Below, piece by piece: positions 45,700 through 54,616 of a stretch of 64,000 bases of DNA. The stretch is from Vibrio sp. 10N. Lineage in GTDB: Bacteria; Pseudomonadota; Gammaproteobacteria; Enterobacterales; Vibrionaceae. The first letter of the stretch is position 1. The number at the start of each line of letters is the position of its first letter. Under the pieces are notes generated by a model. That model was not told the origin of the DNA, did not search any database, and saw only the letters and a program-made list of their open reading frames with translations. The stretch spans positions 1,736,001 to 1,800,000 of the forward strand of contig NZ_BTPM01000001.1 in NCBI RefSeq assembly GCF_036245475.1, written 5' to 3'. The position numbers were made by a program, and so were the translations under genes.

Positions 45700-46524
45700 G
45701 TGGTTAAACCCAACATTATTAGAACAAGCGAAAATCCCCTTCAAACTATCGAAGTCGACGTCTATGACGAATATGGTGAAAAGCTTACCAAGCAAATCGC
45801 CTGCGAACGCCCTTTAACTGTCATGCTGAACTGGAAAGAGATTGTGACGTTAATGACGCTCGGCTCAAGGCCTGACTCTCTAGTGTTAGGCTATTTAAAA
45901 AACCAAGGTTTTCTGTCCGACCCAGCAGCGATTGAGTCGTTAATCATCGACTGGGAAACCCACTCTGCAGCCGTCATTACCAAAGAAAATACCGACTTTC
46001 TTGAAGAAGCTCTAAAGAAGAAAACCGTCACCTCCGGCTGTGGTCAAGGCACCATGTATGGCAACGTCATGAAGCAACTTGAAGGCTATCAAGTGCCACA
46101 AACGCCCCTTAAGCAATCTCAGGTTTATGCGACGCTCGAAGCTCTGATTCATTACAACGACACCTATAAAAAAGCCGGTGCGGTTCATGGCTGTGCGATT
46201 TGTAAAGGCAACGAGGTGTTGTCGTTTGTTGAAGACGTAGGCCGCCACAACGCGGTTGATACCCTTGCTGGTGAAATGTGGATTAATGAAGAAACGGGTG
46301 ACGACAAAATCTTCTACACGACGGGTCGATTAACCTCAGAGATGGTGATTAAGGTCGCGCAGATGGGTATCCCAGTTCTGCTGTCCCGCTCTGGTGTGAC
46401 TCAAATGGGATTAGATCTTGCCAAACAGTTTGGTATTACGACAATCGCGCGTGCTAAAGGCCTACGCTTCCAAGTCTTTACCGGCGGTGAAAAAGTCGAC
46501 TTTGATGTGAAAGGCAACAACTAA
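45700..46524 (+). CDS. fdhD: Formate dehydrogenase accessory sulfurtransferase FdhD
   Basis: 274 residues from the GTG at 45700, chosen because AAAAGGA lies 8 nt upstream; a GTG at 45670 in frame lacks a site. It contains GAVHGCAICKG with the Cys-x-x-Cys-like region, VEDVGRHNAVDTLAG and GRLTSEMVIKVAQMGIPVLLSRSGVT. It transfers sulfur from IscS to the bis-MGD cofactor of formate dehydrogenase. Divergent from DUF3305. Confidence 0.95.
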   Translation: MVKPNIIRTSENPLQTIEVDVYDEYGEKLTKQIACERPLTVMLNWKEIVTLMTLGSRPDSLVLGYLKNQGFLSDPAAIESLIIDWETHSAAVITKENTDFLEEALKKKTVTSGCGQGTMYGNVMKQLEGYQVPQTPLKQSQVYATLEALIHYNDTYKKAGAVHGCAICKGNEVLSFVEDVGRHNAVDTLAGEMWINEETGDDKIFYTTGRLTSEMVIKVAQMGIPVLLSRSGVTQMGLDLAKQFGITTIARAKGLRFQVFTGGEKVDFDVKGNN

Positions 46525-46551
46525 GCTTGGTGCGAGTCAATCGAAACTAAC

Positions 46552-46577
46552 AGCCTCCTAATTTAGGGGGCTTTTTT
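46552..46577 (+). terminator. Terminator after fdhD
   Basis: AGCCTCCT and AGGGGGCT arms (one G-T pair) followed by six T. Confidence 0.8.
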
Positions 46578-46680
46578 AATTAAATTTTCACTCAATAAGA
46601 ATCGCCTCACAGCCTTCACTCGTCTCCCCCAAGCATTCAAATTACTCTGAGACGAAATACTCAACCATTGCAGAGTCAGC

Positions 46681-47037
46681 ATGAATCTTATCGTTAATGT
46701 TCATAAGGGTGTCCGTAAACTCGGATTTGAATGGGCTACACGCCAAGCTTGGAAATGCGGCATGAAAGCTAACCTAGTCACTCGTGTCGTGGGGGTCGCC
46801 AAAGGACAAATCGTGTGTGTGATTGAAGGCGTGCGCGCTGAGCTCTCCACAGAGATTAACAACCCACATCACACCGATGAAAAGCAAGGTCGTTATGTAT
46901 TTGTCGGCGGCGAACTTTGGGAGCCCAACAACCTACTTGCTCCAGCATTCCCGAGTTTTATGTTTATGCATGTACGAAATCTAGGCAGTAAGCACAAATA
47001 TATGACCGATGATGAACTGCAGTTTAACTTGGCGTAG
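46681..47037 (+). CDS. Conserved-looking hypothetical protein
   Basis: 118 residues, soluble, no signal peptide. I do not recognise a family. Features seen: basic N-terminal half with KGQIVCVIEGVRAELS, and a C-terminal FPSFMFMHVRNLG. No clear Shine-Dalgarno precedes the ATG, though composition and the 9-bp gap to the next gene support a real coding sequence. Confidence 0.6.
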   Translation: MNLIVNVHKGVRKLGFEWATRQAWKCGMKANLVTRVVGVAKGQIVCVIEGVRAELSTEINNPHHTDEKQGRYVFVGGELWEPNNLLAPAFPSFMFMHVRNLGSKHKYMTDDELQFNLA

Positions 47038-47045
47038 TTCGTAAC

Positions 47046-47393
47046 ATGGTTGCTCTATTTCTAAAGTGTTTGATTGGCGCCGCAGCGGTCATGTTGATTG
47101 CCATCCTATCGAAAAGTAAGAACTTCTTCATCGCAGGACTGGTACCACTATTTCCAAGTTTTGCTCTGATCGCCCACTACATCGTCGCGACCGAGCGTAA
47201 TATGGAAGCGCTTCGTATGACCGCGCTGTTTGGGCTTTATTCGCTCATGCCTTATGCGGCTTATTTAATTGCGGTTTATTACTTTAGCTATCACTTGTCG
47301 GTGATGTGGACGTTGTTGTCTGCGGTGTTGGTTTGGGTGATGTTTGCGTATTTGTTGTTGATGGTTTGGGTACGGAATGTGATTGCGGTTTGA
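47046..47393 (+). CDS. ydgC: GlpM family inner-membrane protein (YdgC-like)
   Basis: 115 residues with four TM helices. FIAGLVPLFPSFALIAHYIVATER closely matches E. coli YdgC as I recall it, and length agrees. Members of the GlpM family were first linked to alginate production in Pseudomonas; the molecular role is unknown. Confidence 0.88.
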   Translation: MVALFLKCLIGAAAVMLIAILSKSKNFFIAGLVPLFPSFALIAHYIVATERNMEALRMTALFGLYSLMPYAAYLIAVYYFSYHLSVMWTLLSAVLVWVMFAYLLLMVWVRNVIAV

Positions 47394-47404
47394 TCGTGTA
47401 AAAA

Positions 47405-47432
47405 CAAAAAAGCCTCGCTTCCGCGAGGCTTA
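47405..47432. terminator. Terminator between ydgC and ybiT
   Basis: AGCCTCGC and GCGAGGCT arms with a 4-nt loop; A tract on the left gives the T run for the minus-strand gene. Confidence 0.85.
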
Positions 47433-47450
47433 ATCTAAGCTATCTAACGA

Positions 47451-49043
47451 TTAACCATCAATACCTTTCGATCGTAAGAACTCAGCATACGTGCCGCGGA
47501 AGTCATTAATCTTCCCATCTTTGATCTCAAGAATACGAGTCGCTAGCGAGTCTACAAATACACGGTCGTGAGATACGAAGAATAGTGTTCCTTTGTACTG
47601 CTCAAGTGCGTTGTTCAGCGATTCGATAGATTCCATATCCATGTGGTTGGTTGGTTCATCCATTAGAAGCATGTTTGGTTTATGCATCATGATCTTGCCT
47701 AGAAGCATACGACCTTGCTCACCACCAGACAGGACTTTAACCGACTTTTTAATGTCGTCTTGACCAAATAGCATACGACCCAGGAAGCTGCGGATAACTT
47801 GCTCGTCATCGCCTTCTTGACGCCATTGACCCATCCAGTCCATTAGGTTCATGTCTTCTTCAAAGTCATGTGCGTGATCCTGTGCATAGTAACCAATGTT
47901 ACTGTTTTCAGACCACTTGTACTCACCTGTGCGAGGCTCTAATACGCCTGCTAGAGTGTTAAGCAGTGTTGTTTTACCCACACCGTTTTCACCGATGATA
48001 GCCACACGCTCACCCACTTCAAAGATAGCGTTAAAGCCAGCGAATAAATCTTCTTCGAAACCTTGGCTTAGGTTTTCAACATTCAGCGCGTTACGGAATA
48101 GCTCTTTCTCTTGGTCAAAACGGATAAACGGGTTTTGACGGCTTGAAGGCTTCACTTCTTCTAGCTGGATCTTGTCAATTTGCTTAGCACGAGATGTTGC
48201 TTGCTTCGCTTTCGATGCGTTTGCAGAGAAACGCGCAACGAACGTATTTAGTTCTGCAATCTGCGCTTTCTTCTTCGCGTTGTCTGCTAATAGACGCTCA
48301 CGAGCTTGTGAAGCCGCAACCATGTATTCATCATAGTTACCTGTAAACAGACGAAGTTCACCGTAGTCCAAGTCAGCCATATGCGTACACACAGAGTTTA
48401 GGAAGTGACGGTCGTGCGAGATGATGATCATGGTGCAGTTACGTTGGTTTAGCGTTTCTTCTAGCCAACGAATCGTGTCCATATCCAAGTTGTTGGTTGG
48501 TTCGTCAAGCAACATGATGTGTGGGTCAGCAAAAAGAACCTGAGCCAATAGCACACGAAGTTTCCAACCTGGCGCCACTTCGCTCATTAGGCCAAAGTGT
48601 TGCTCTTCTGGAATACCAACAGCTAGTAGTAGCTCGCCAGCTTTTGCTTCTGCCATGTAACCGTCTAGCTCAGCGAACTGAACTTCCAGATCGGCCACTT
48701 TCATGCCATCTTCTTCGCTCATCTCTGCTAAAGAGTAGATACGATCGCGCTCTTGCTTGATTGCCCAAAGCTCTTTGTGACCCATGATAACAGTGTCAAC
48801 AACCGTGAACTCTTCGTAAGCGAACTGGTCCTGGTTAAGCTTTGCAACACGCTCGTTCGGATCGTAAGAGACGTTACCGCTCGTAGGTTCCAACTCGCCG
48901 CTCAAAATCTTCATGAAAGTCGATTTACCACAGCCGTTTGCGCCGATAAGGCCATAACGGTTGCCTTCGCCAAACTTGATAGAGATGTTTTCAAACAGCG
49001 GTTTAGCACCAAACTGTTGAGTGATATTTGCGGTCGATAGCAC
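47451..49043 (-). CDS. ybiT: ABC-F family ATPase YbiT
   Basis: 530 residues, the same length as E. coli YbiT. Two NBDs with Walker [10 protein letters not shown] and GENGVGKTT, Walker [12 protein letters not shown] and [11 protein letters not shown], no membrane domain, and a linker of about 80 residues rich in Lys/Ala/Gln between them. ABC-F proteins act on the ribosome. Confidence 0.94.
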   Translation of the reverse strand: MLSTANITQQFGAKPLFENISIKFGEGNRYGLIGANGCGKSTFMKILSGELEPTSGNVSYDPNERVAKLNQDQFAYEEFTVVDTVIMGHKELWAIKQERDRIYSLAEMSEEDGMKVADLEVQFAELDGYMAEAKAGELLLAVGIPEEQHFGLMSEVAPGWKLRVLLAQVLFADPHIMLLDEPTNNLDMDTIRWLEETLNQRNCTMIIISHDRHFLNSVCTHMADLDYGELRLFTGNYDEYMVAASQARERLLADNAKKKAQIAELNTFVARFSANASKAKQATSRAKQIDKIQLEEVKPSSRQNPFIRFDQEKELFRNALNVENLSQGFEEDLFAGFNAIFEVGERVAIIGENGVGKTTLLNTLAGVLEPRTGEYKWSENSNIGYYAQDHAHDFEEDMNLMDWMGQWRQEGDDEQVIRSFLGRMLFGQDDIKKSVKVLSGGEQGRMLLGKIMMHKPNMLLMDEPTNHMDMESIESLNNALEQYKGTLFFVSHDRVFVDSLATRILEIKDGKINDFRGTYAEFLRSKGIDG

Positions 49044-49232
49044 GAGCGTTACCTATGTGAATGAACAAAACTGCGCAACCCTACAGGCTCTTGGTCTGAG
49101 ATGCAAGCAAGAACCGCTTTGATACTCAAAAACAGGCTCTTTTTTCCCTTCTCAGCAGCAGAGGGGGCAGAGTCAAACTACACTAAATAACAAATCAAAT
49201 AGACTCAATCAGTTACGGATGGGAAGCCTACA

Positions 49233-51575
49233 ATGATGAAACGGATATTCTGGTTATGGGTCGTGGCCATCACCCTAAGCTTCCCTGCTCTGGCTCGCTG
49301 GGACTATCAAGATGACAATGTGCCCATTGCCTCTGAAAATGCCCAGTCATTAGAAGATGAAATTGCCAAGTTACCCAAAGCGCTGTTTATGACGTCGACA
49401 GACATCAACAAAGTCCGGCGATTGCTGTCCTATACATTGGACCAACAAGATCGCAGCATCATTGAGTTTAATGAAGCGTTGGCCGTCTATCGAGACGATC
49501 CAAGTGAGGAGCAATGGTTTAAGGTACAAAGCCATTATTTAACGCTGAACAGTTTAAGCTTGAGTAAACAATCGCTATTAGAACTCGCTTCAGAGAAAAC
49601 CTTTGAACAACTGACAGGGTTTGGCCCCGATGGGGTGACTCAATTTAAGCAAGAGTGGCATATTACTCAGCTCAATAGCGAATATTTCCTCTTCTTTCAG
49701 CTACGCAGCCTAAAAACACTCATCAAAGAAATCTTTATCTCTCCTGTGCCGGTCATTTGGGTTGGTCTGCAGGTCTTCTTGATTTATTCGCTCCTCATGT
49801 GGTGGCTTGCAAATGAACGCAGGTTATTTGATCAGTTCAAATCCCATGTCACCGCTTCAATGAACAAACCACCGATTTGGATTCGATTGGTGTGGTACTT
49901 AAGTAAAGCTAGCAAAGCCATCGCATGGTTGATCGCCATTACGGTCTCGTTGAGGGTGCTAAGTAGTATCGATGCGCTATCGCAGCTCTATTACATAGAG
50001 TTATTTACATGGTGGATATTGGGAGGCTCGATAGCGATCTCATTTATTCTTGAGTTTGTACAACGCAACAGTTTAGCTACCAATAAAACCGTTGCGGCTT
50101 TGCGACTTTCCACCGTTAGACGTTACGTATGGAGCTTTATTGTTGTGGGCTTGGTGCTGCAAATCGCCTCGCAAACGCTCGGTAAGGGTACCATCTACTA
50201 TTGGATAACTAGCCTATTCTCTTTATGGTTCACCTTGATAACACTGAGCGTGATTATCATGTGGAAACGGGTGGTGTTTGACTCTCTCGATAGAATCCCT
50301 GAGAAACCGATCATAGTCGTTTGGGCTGCATCAAAAAAAGACGTGTTTGTCATTGGGCTGATTGCCACTGCCATTGCCACGCTCTGGATTGCCCTACACC
50401 ACTTGAAAAACCGCCTAATTGGTATGCTCTCCACGTATACTTTTTTCAATCAAGCCCTGACATACCTGTTTAAGATCGAAGTCGCCAAACAAACCGGCAG
50501 TAGCGCTGACGACAACTTGGTGCGAGTCAAAGGCGACGCCGCTTTTCGTTATGTTCTACCTGGCGATGACGCTAGCCCTCTCATCGGTTTCGCAAACGAA
50601 GAACTAAAACAGCTTTCTAAGTACCTATTAACCAACAGTCCGGCGATATGCGTTGTCACCGGCGAACGCGGGATCGGAGCAACACGCCTTCTGACGCAAC
50701 TACTGGGTAAAGTAAAAAACGCTGAGCCCATTTACATCAATTGCCCAAATTCCGGGTATAACGAACTTTTGATTCATCTGGCGGTAAGTTTGGGGCTCGA
50801 AGAGGACACGAGCGAAGTAAAAATCCTCAGTCATTTGAGAAAAAGCGACGCCCACTATTTAATAGCCATTGATAACTGCCAAAGATTGGTTAAACCCAAA
50901 GTTGGCGGATTGAATGATTTGATACGCTTTACCAACTTGCTGCGCCGCTCGAAGCAAAGTCATCGTGCCGTGTTTTCTATCGAAAAAGCCAGTTGGCGCT
51001 TTATCGATAGAGCGCGTGGAGAACGCTTGCTGTTTGATTGGGTAGCATTTTTACCCCGTTGGAGTGAACAACAAATGGGCGCTCTTCTGGACAGTCGGAT
51101 CAATCAAAATGACAGCCACTTGGTCAGCTTTGAGGGGCTCGCGGTACCAAAACAGTGGGATAATGACAGTGAGTCCGAAGAGGATCGCGCCAAACAAGGT
51201 TTCTATCGCATTTTATGGCACTATTCGGATGGCAACCCGACCGTGGCACTGCGCTTTTTCCGTTTTTCTCTGAACCGAAATAAACAAACGGACCAGGTCG
51301 TTGTGCGCTTGTTTCACGCGCCGGAATCCGAAGAGCTCGACAAAATGCCCAAGCCGATGCTCGCTATCCTACGCTCTATCGTCCAACTCGAATCCGCGTC
51401 GCCGGAAGATGTCTCTGATTGTACTCAGCTCACCATTTCAGAAGTGATTGGCTCACTTCGCTACTTTCAAAGTCGAGGTTACATTGAATGGCGTGAAGAC
51501 AAGGCAAGAATTTCAGATCATTGGTTTAGACACATCACCAATGTATTAGATCGTCAGCATCTGTTGGTTAAATAA
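49233..51575 (+). CDS. Membrane STAND/AAA-like protein with winged-helix end (partner of MscS channel)
   Basis: 780 residues. Signal peptide to about residue 21; a periplasmic helical domain (22-170); about six TM helices (around 172-193, 228-245, 253-276, 298-315, 321-346 and 370-388); then a large cytoplasmic part. The P-loop reads GERGIGAT (477-484), with Ala483 where Walker A Lys belongs, and Walker B reads LIAIDN (543-548). GNP at 667-669 resembles the GxP motif of STAND ATPases, and residues about 705-775 look like a winged helix. Only 9 bp separate it from the MscS gene, so the two should form one functional unit. I do not know a named family; function unknown. Confidence 0.78.
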   Translation: MMKRIFWLWVVAITLSFPALARWDYQDDNVPIASENAQSLEDEIAKLPKALFMTSTDINKVRRLLSYTLDQQDRSIIEFNEALAVYRDDPSEEQWFKVQSHYLTLNSLSLSKQSLLELASEKTFEQLTGFGPDGVTQFKQEWHITQLNSEYFLFFQLRSLKTLIKEIFISPVPVIWVGLQVFLIYSLLMWWLANERRLFDQFKSHVTASMNKPPIWIRLVWYLSKASKAIAWLIAITVSLRVLSSIDALSQLYYIELFTWWILGGSIAISFILEFVQRNSLATNKTVAALRLSTVRRYVWSFIVVGLVLQIASQTLGKGTIYYWITSLFSLWFTLITLSVIIMWKRVVFDSLDRIPEKPIIVVWAASKKDVFVIGLIATAIATLWIALHHLKNRLIGMLSTYTFFNQALTYLFKIEVAKQTGSSADDNLVRVKGDAAFRYVLPGDDASPLIGFANEELKQLSKYLLTNSPAICVVTGERGIGATRLLTQLLGKVKNAEPIYINCPNSGYNELLIHLAVSLGLEEDTSEVKILSHLRKSDAHYLIAIDNCQRLVKPKVGGLNDLIRFTNLLRRSKQSHRAVFSIEKASWRFIDRARGERLLFDWVAFLPRWSEQQMGALLDSRINQNDSHLVSFEGLAVPKQWDNDSESEEDRAKQGFYRILWHYSDGNPTVALRFFRFSLNRNKQTDQVVVRLFHAPESEELDKMPKPMLAILRSIVQLESASPEDVSDCTQLTISEVIGSLRYFQSRGYIEWREDKARISDHWFRHITNVLDRQHLLVK

Positions 51576-51584
51576 GGAGTATCC

Positions 51585-52463
51585 ATGCTTAGGATTTTGT
51601 TGCTACTTCCTTTGGTTTTGTGTGCCCCGATTAGCAGGGCGAGCGAAGAAGTTCCCTCAGTAGACAGTATTACCCAGTTTGCCTCTCTCATCCGTTGGTC
51701 TGGCGTACTGGCAAGTATTTTTATCGTCATGGGAACATGGCTGCTTATAAAGTTTATGAACTCTATGGTCGAGAGTATCGGCAGCCAATTCGTTCAATAC
51801 CGGATGCTACTGCAAAAACTCCAGTCCTTTTTGCAGTTCTTTATCTACATGACTGCAGGCATCGTCGTGTTCATGCTCAGCTTTCGTATTAACGACCATA
51901 TCCTCGCTCTGATTGGCGGGACTTTGGCGGTATCGGTTGGGTTTGCGATGAAAGATCTCGCCGCTTCATTCATCGCTGGATTGACTGTAATGATAGACCG
52001 ACCGTTTCAAGTCGGTGACCGCGTCACGTTCGAGGGGAATTATGGGGACATCCTAACAATTGGCCTTCGCTCAGTTAGAATGCGAACCCTTAATGACGAC
52101 ATCATCACCATACCCAATAATAAATTCCTCAACGAAGTCACCGTGAGTGGTAACTATGGTGCGCTCGACATGCAGGTCGTGATTCCTTTTTATGTAGGAA
52201 TGAATGAAGACATTGTACTTGCGCGTAACCTGATTCAAGAAGCGGCCTCCTCAAGCCGTTACATTCACCTCCCGAAACCGGTCACCGTACTTGTTAAACA
52301 AACCATCACCGACAACTACCTAGCAATTCAACTCACGTGCAAAGCCTATGTTGTGGATACCGCCTACGAGAAATTGTTTGAAACTGATATCACTCTGCGG
52401 GTGATGAGTGAGTTCCAAAAACATGGTATTCATCCGCCACAAATAGCCGTGAAAAACGGTTAG
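51585..52463 (+). CDS. MscS-family mechanosensitive ion channel
   Basis: 292 residues with a signal-like N-terminus (LLPLVLCAPISRA), TM helices at about 38-60 and 85-105, and the pore helix GGTLAVSVGFAMKDLAASFIAG followed by VMIDRPFQVGDRV and IPNNKFLNE, the MscS signature. The C-terminal cytoplasmic vestibule ends at a typical length. AAGGAG precedes the ATG. Cotranscribed with the STAND-like membrane protein. Confidence 0.93.
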   Translation: MLRILLLLPLVLCAPISRASEEVPSVDSITQFASLIRWSGVLASIFIVMGTWLLIKFMNSMVESIGSQFVQYRMLLQKLQSFLQFFIYMTAGIVVFMLSFRINDHILALIGGTLAVSVGFAMKDLAASFIAGLTVMIDRPFQVGDRVTFEGNYGDILTIGLRSVRMRTLNDDIITIPNNKFLNEVTVSGNYGALDMQVVIPFYVGMNEDIVLARNLIQEAASSSRYIHLPKPVTVLVKQTITDNYLAIQLTCKAYVVDTAYEKLFETDITLRVMSEFQKHGIHPPQIAVKNG

Positions 52464-52489
52464 ATAATTTATGTGGTAACGAGGTGCCG

Positions 52490-52738
52490 CTATCCGCAAA
52501 ATGTTTTTGACTGGAAGTGCGGATTGGCCGTCAAAACCTCAATCAGTACAATATCATCTAGTACGATTAACACCTCCTGTTGAGCTTGCTTTAGTTTAAT
52601 ACACTCCACTTTCATCTCATTGCGAGCGGTATCCAACGCAGTACCTTCCAGCGTCTGCCCATTTCTCATCGATACCCTTAGGAGATAGTGATGCATACAG
52701 GCTATCTCTATGTAATCGTAATCGCTGCAACTTATCAT
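52490..52738 (-). CDS. rof: Rho-binding antiterminator Rof (YaeO)
   Basis: 82 residues, compared with 84 in E. coli Rof. The start ISCSDYDYIEIACMHHYLLRV matches the Rof pattern INCDDYDxLELACxHH. It binds Rho and blocks its loading on RNA. Convergent with the MscS gene. Confidence 0.85.
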   Translation of the reverse strand: MISCSDYDYIEIACMHHYLLRVSMRNGQTLEGTALDTARNEMKVECIKLKQAQQEVLIVLDDIVLIEVLTANPHFQSKTFCG

Positions 52739-52827
52739 TGTTTACTAAGCCCCTTTGTTCTAGATGACTGTTTGCATAGTACTTGAGAGTGAGTTTTTTC
52801 TGTCATTTTCCTAAACCAAAATCATTG

Positions 52828-53274
52828 CTATTGAGTCAGCAGTGTTGGCCAATTTTTGACTGCACTGGCAATATTGCCCGGAATATCTTGCTGCCAAGTG
52901 CTTTGTACCGACCGACTGTAATTAAGATAAAGCTTGTCGTTATGTAGGTACCACGCATTAGGATCGATTTTGGCAGTATAGCCTTTGCTTACTGCCCACG
53001 CGCAGTACCCGCCATACTGAGGGGCATATTTGTTTGGATTTTCGATAAACAAATCTAAATGCTTTTGGGATGAGAAATACCACTTAGCCTTATTCCAACG
53101 GTATGTGTAATCTCGATCACCTTTGACAGGTTTTCCCTCGGTAAAGTAGGCAACGGGATCGTAGCCACGTATCGCTTTGCCAAAAAAATCACTATAAACA
53201 GGCTCGATCGCAAACACGCTCGTGGTACCCACAAGCCACAGAGATACACAAATAAATAGTTTGGCTAGTTTCAT
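52828..53274 (-). CDS. Periplasmic YHS-domain protein
   Basis: 148 residues from the ATG at 53274, preceded by AGGA at 6 nt; upstream in-frame codons to 53340 lack a site. Signal peptide ends TTSVFA. The mature part has GYDPVAYFTEGKPVKGD, W-Y-F and YGGYCAWAVSKGY, the YHS-type pattern seen in metal-binding exported proteins. Role unknown. Confidence 0.85.
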   Translation of the reverse strand: MKLAKLFICVSLWLVGTTSVFAIEPVYSDFFGKAIRGYDPVAYFTEGKPVKGDRDYTYRWNKAKWYFSSQKHLDLFIENPNKYAPQYGGYCAWAVSKGYTAKIDPNAWYLHNDKLYLNYSRSVQSTWQQDIPGNIASAVKNWPTLLTQ

Positions 53275-53401
53275 GGACTTTCCTAGTTTAGATACGTAAC
53301 AGCTAAGTAGACACGGCGAACAGCGATTATCTTTCAACAAACGCTGACCTCTGCGAAAGCTGATTTGTCGTGACTATATAGGCTGCTGTAAGGAGGCAAA
53401 G

Positions 53402-53581
53402 ATGAAATGGGTATGTATGGTTGCTCTTTGTATATCAAATAGCGCATTCGCTGGAAGCGCGACCGGCGGCACACCAACGGTTCCCTGTTGGCTAAAAGGT
53501 GATTATCAGGGCAATATGCTTGTCACCCAATGCTGGAAAATGGGTGGATTACCCAATAAAAAACGTTCTCTGGAAAACTGA
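53402..53581 (+). CDS. 59-residue secreted Cys-containing peptide
   Basis: The protein begins MKWVCMVALCISNSAFAGS, a convincing short signal peptide, and the mature part of about 42 residues has two Cys (PCWLKGD and TQCWKMGG) each followed by Trp. AAGGAGG stands at ideal distance before the ATG, which makes it a real gene despite its size. Divergent from the YHS gene. I do not recognise a family. Confidence 0.65.
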   Translation: MKWVCMVALCISNSAFAGSATGGTPTVPCWLKGDYQGNMLVTQCWKMGGLPNKKRSLEN

Positions 53582-53682
53582 CGGCCGCGCTACAGTTTAA
53601 CGTCAAACCAATATATTTGTCGTGTTCACAAAAACATCAAGTTGATACCGACTAGCGTGCTACCTACTATTCCACGCACATA

Positions 53683-53712
53683 ACGCCGCTTCATTACCCA
53701 TGAAAGCGGCGT
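53683..53712. terminator. GC-rich hairpin between two small genes
   Basis: ACGCCGCTT(T)CAT-type arms around an ACCC loop (right arm ATGAAAGCGGCGT). No T run. Could terminate the upstream peptide transcript weakly or structure the leader of the next gene. Confidence 0.35.
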
Positions 53713-53738
53713 CGTTATGAAACTTTGGAGTAGTAGAC

Positions 53739-54113
53739 TTGAACAAGTTCTCACACATGAATTTCGATAAATTGGGTAAAGAGCGTCTTAAACGAGAGCA
53801 TGACCTATTAATGCTTAACCGTGTCACAGACCGCGAGTTTGAATCTAGAATGGCAATCTGGGACGCGTTTTCGCTAGCGAGTGCACCACTTGGTGAAGCG
53901 AAACAATTTATCGAACAGGCTTTCAATAAACTTCAAAATGACATTGTCCAAGCGCGTAAAGAATTCACTATGAGCTTCAGCGATTTTGAAGTCATGGCCG
54001 CCGAGGAGATCAACTACATTCGCGTCAATGTCGCTGATACTAAGTCTCAAAAAATTTGGTATGCCCTAATTACTGTGATGGTGCTTGGCACCGTTGCTAT
54101 CTGTATGCAATAA
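53739..54113 (+). CDS. Tail-anchored hypothetical protein
   Basis: 124 residues from a TTG at 53739, selected by GGAG 8 nt upstream; the ATG at 53757 in frame has no site. Mostly charged helices with heptad-like spacing (residues 5-100), then one C-terminal TM helix (about 106-122) and almost no tail, so the bulk faces the cytoplasm. No family recognised. The gene ends just before a bidirectional terminator. Confidence 0.6.
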   Translation: MNKFSHMNFDKLGKERLKREHDLLMLNRVTDREFESRMAIWDAFSLASAPLGEAKQFIEQAFNKLQNDIVQARKEFTMSFSDFEVMAAEEINYIRVNVADTKSQKIWYALITVMVLGTVAICMQ

Positions 54114-54130
54114 CCTATTGCAGCTAATAA

Positions 54131-54160
54131 AAAAACGCGAGGCTTACCTCGCGTTTTTAT
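54131..54160. terminator. Bidirectional terminator
   Basis: ACGCGAGG and CCTCGCGT arms, 4-nt loop, A tract on the left and T tract on the right. Serves the tail-anchored protein gene and the convergent acetyltransferase gene. Confidence 0.88.
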
Positions 54161-54161
54161 T

Positions 54162-54614
54162 TTATTCTTCGCTACAAACCGACTCTCTTTGCATATATAC
54201 AAAGTGTGCATCTTCTTCGATGATTGAAAACGAGTATCGAGAATACAACTGCACAGCACGATTACCGCGTAGCACCGCTAGATTAATGGGTAAAGGGCCC
54301 GCTTGCCCAATGCACAACCGCATGATGGTGGAGCCTAAGCCCATCCCCTGAAACTCAGGTAAAATAAAAAAGCGGCCGAAATAGTAATGATCACTGCGTC
54401 GCTCAAGTAGATAACTTCCTATCGGCTTGTTATCGATGTCAACAATGGTTGGTTTGGCTTGCGACCACTCTTGTTGGTGCAACCTAAGTTGCAACGATTC
54501 GTCCCAGCCAAACACTCGCTTAATAGCATCATACTCGGTTTGTTTTTTTAACTGAAAAACGAAATCAAAATCTTGTTCGGTCGCTGGCCTTAAACGATAT
54601 TGCAATTGAGTCAT
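54162..54614 (-). CDS. GNAT family N-acetyltransferase
   Basis: 150 residues. GRFFILPEFQGMGLGSTIMR holds the acetyl-CoA motif (QGMGLG), and AVLRGNRAVQLYSRYSF is the usual C-terminal GNAT segment. Substrate unknown. It starts 2 bp after the sensor kinase stop, so it may be cotranscribed with the two-component genes. Confidence 0.88.
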   Translation of the reverse strand: MTQLQYRLRPATEQDFDFVFQLKKQTEYDAIKRVFGWDESLQLRLHQQEWSQAKPTIVDIDNKPIGSYLLERRSDHYYFGRFFILPEFQGMGLGSTIMRLCIGQAGPLPINLAVLRGNRAVQLYSRYSFSIIEEDAHFVYMQRESVCSEE

Positions 54615-54616
54615 GG

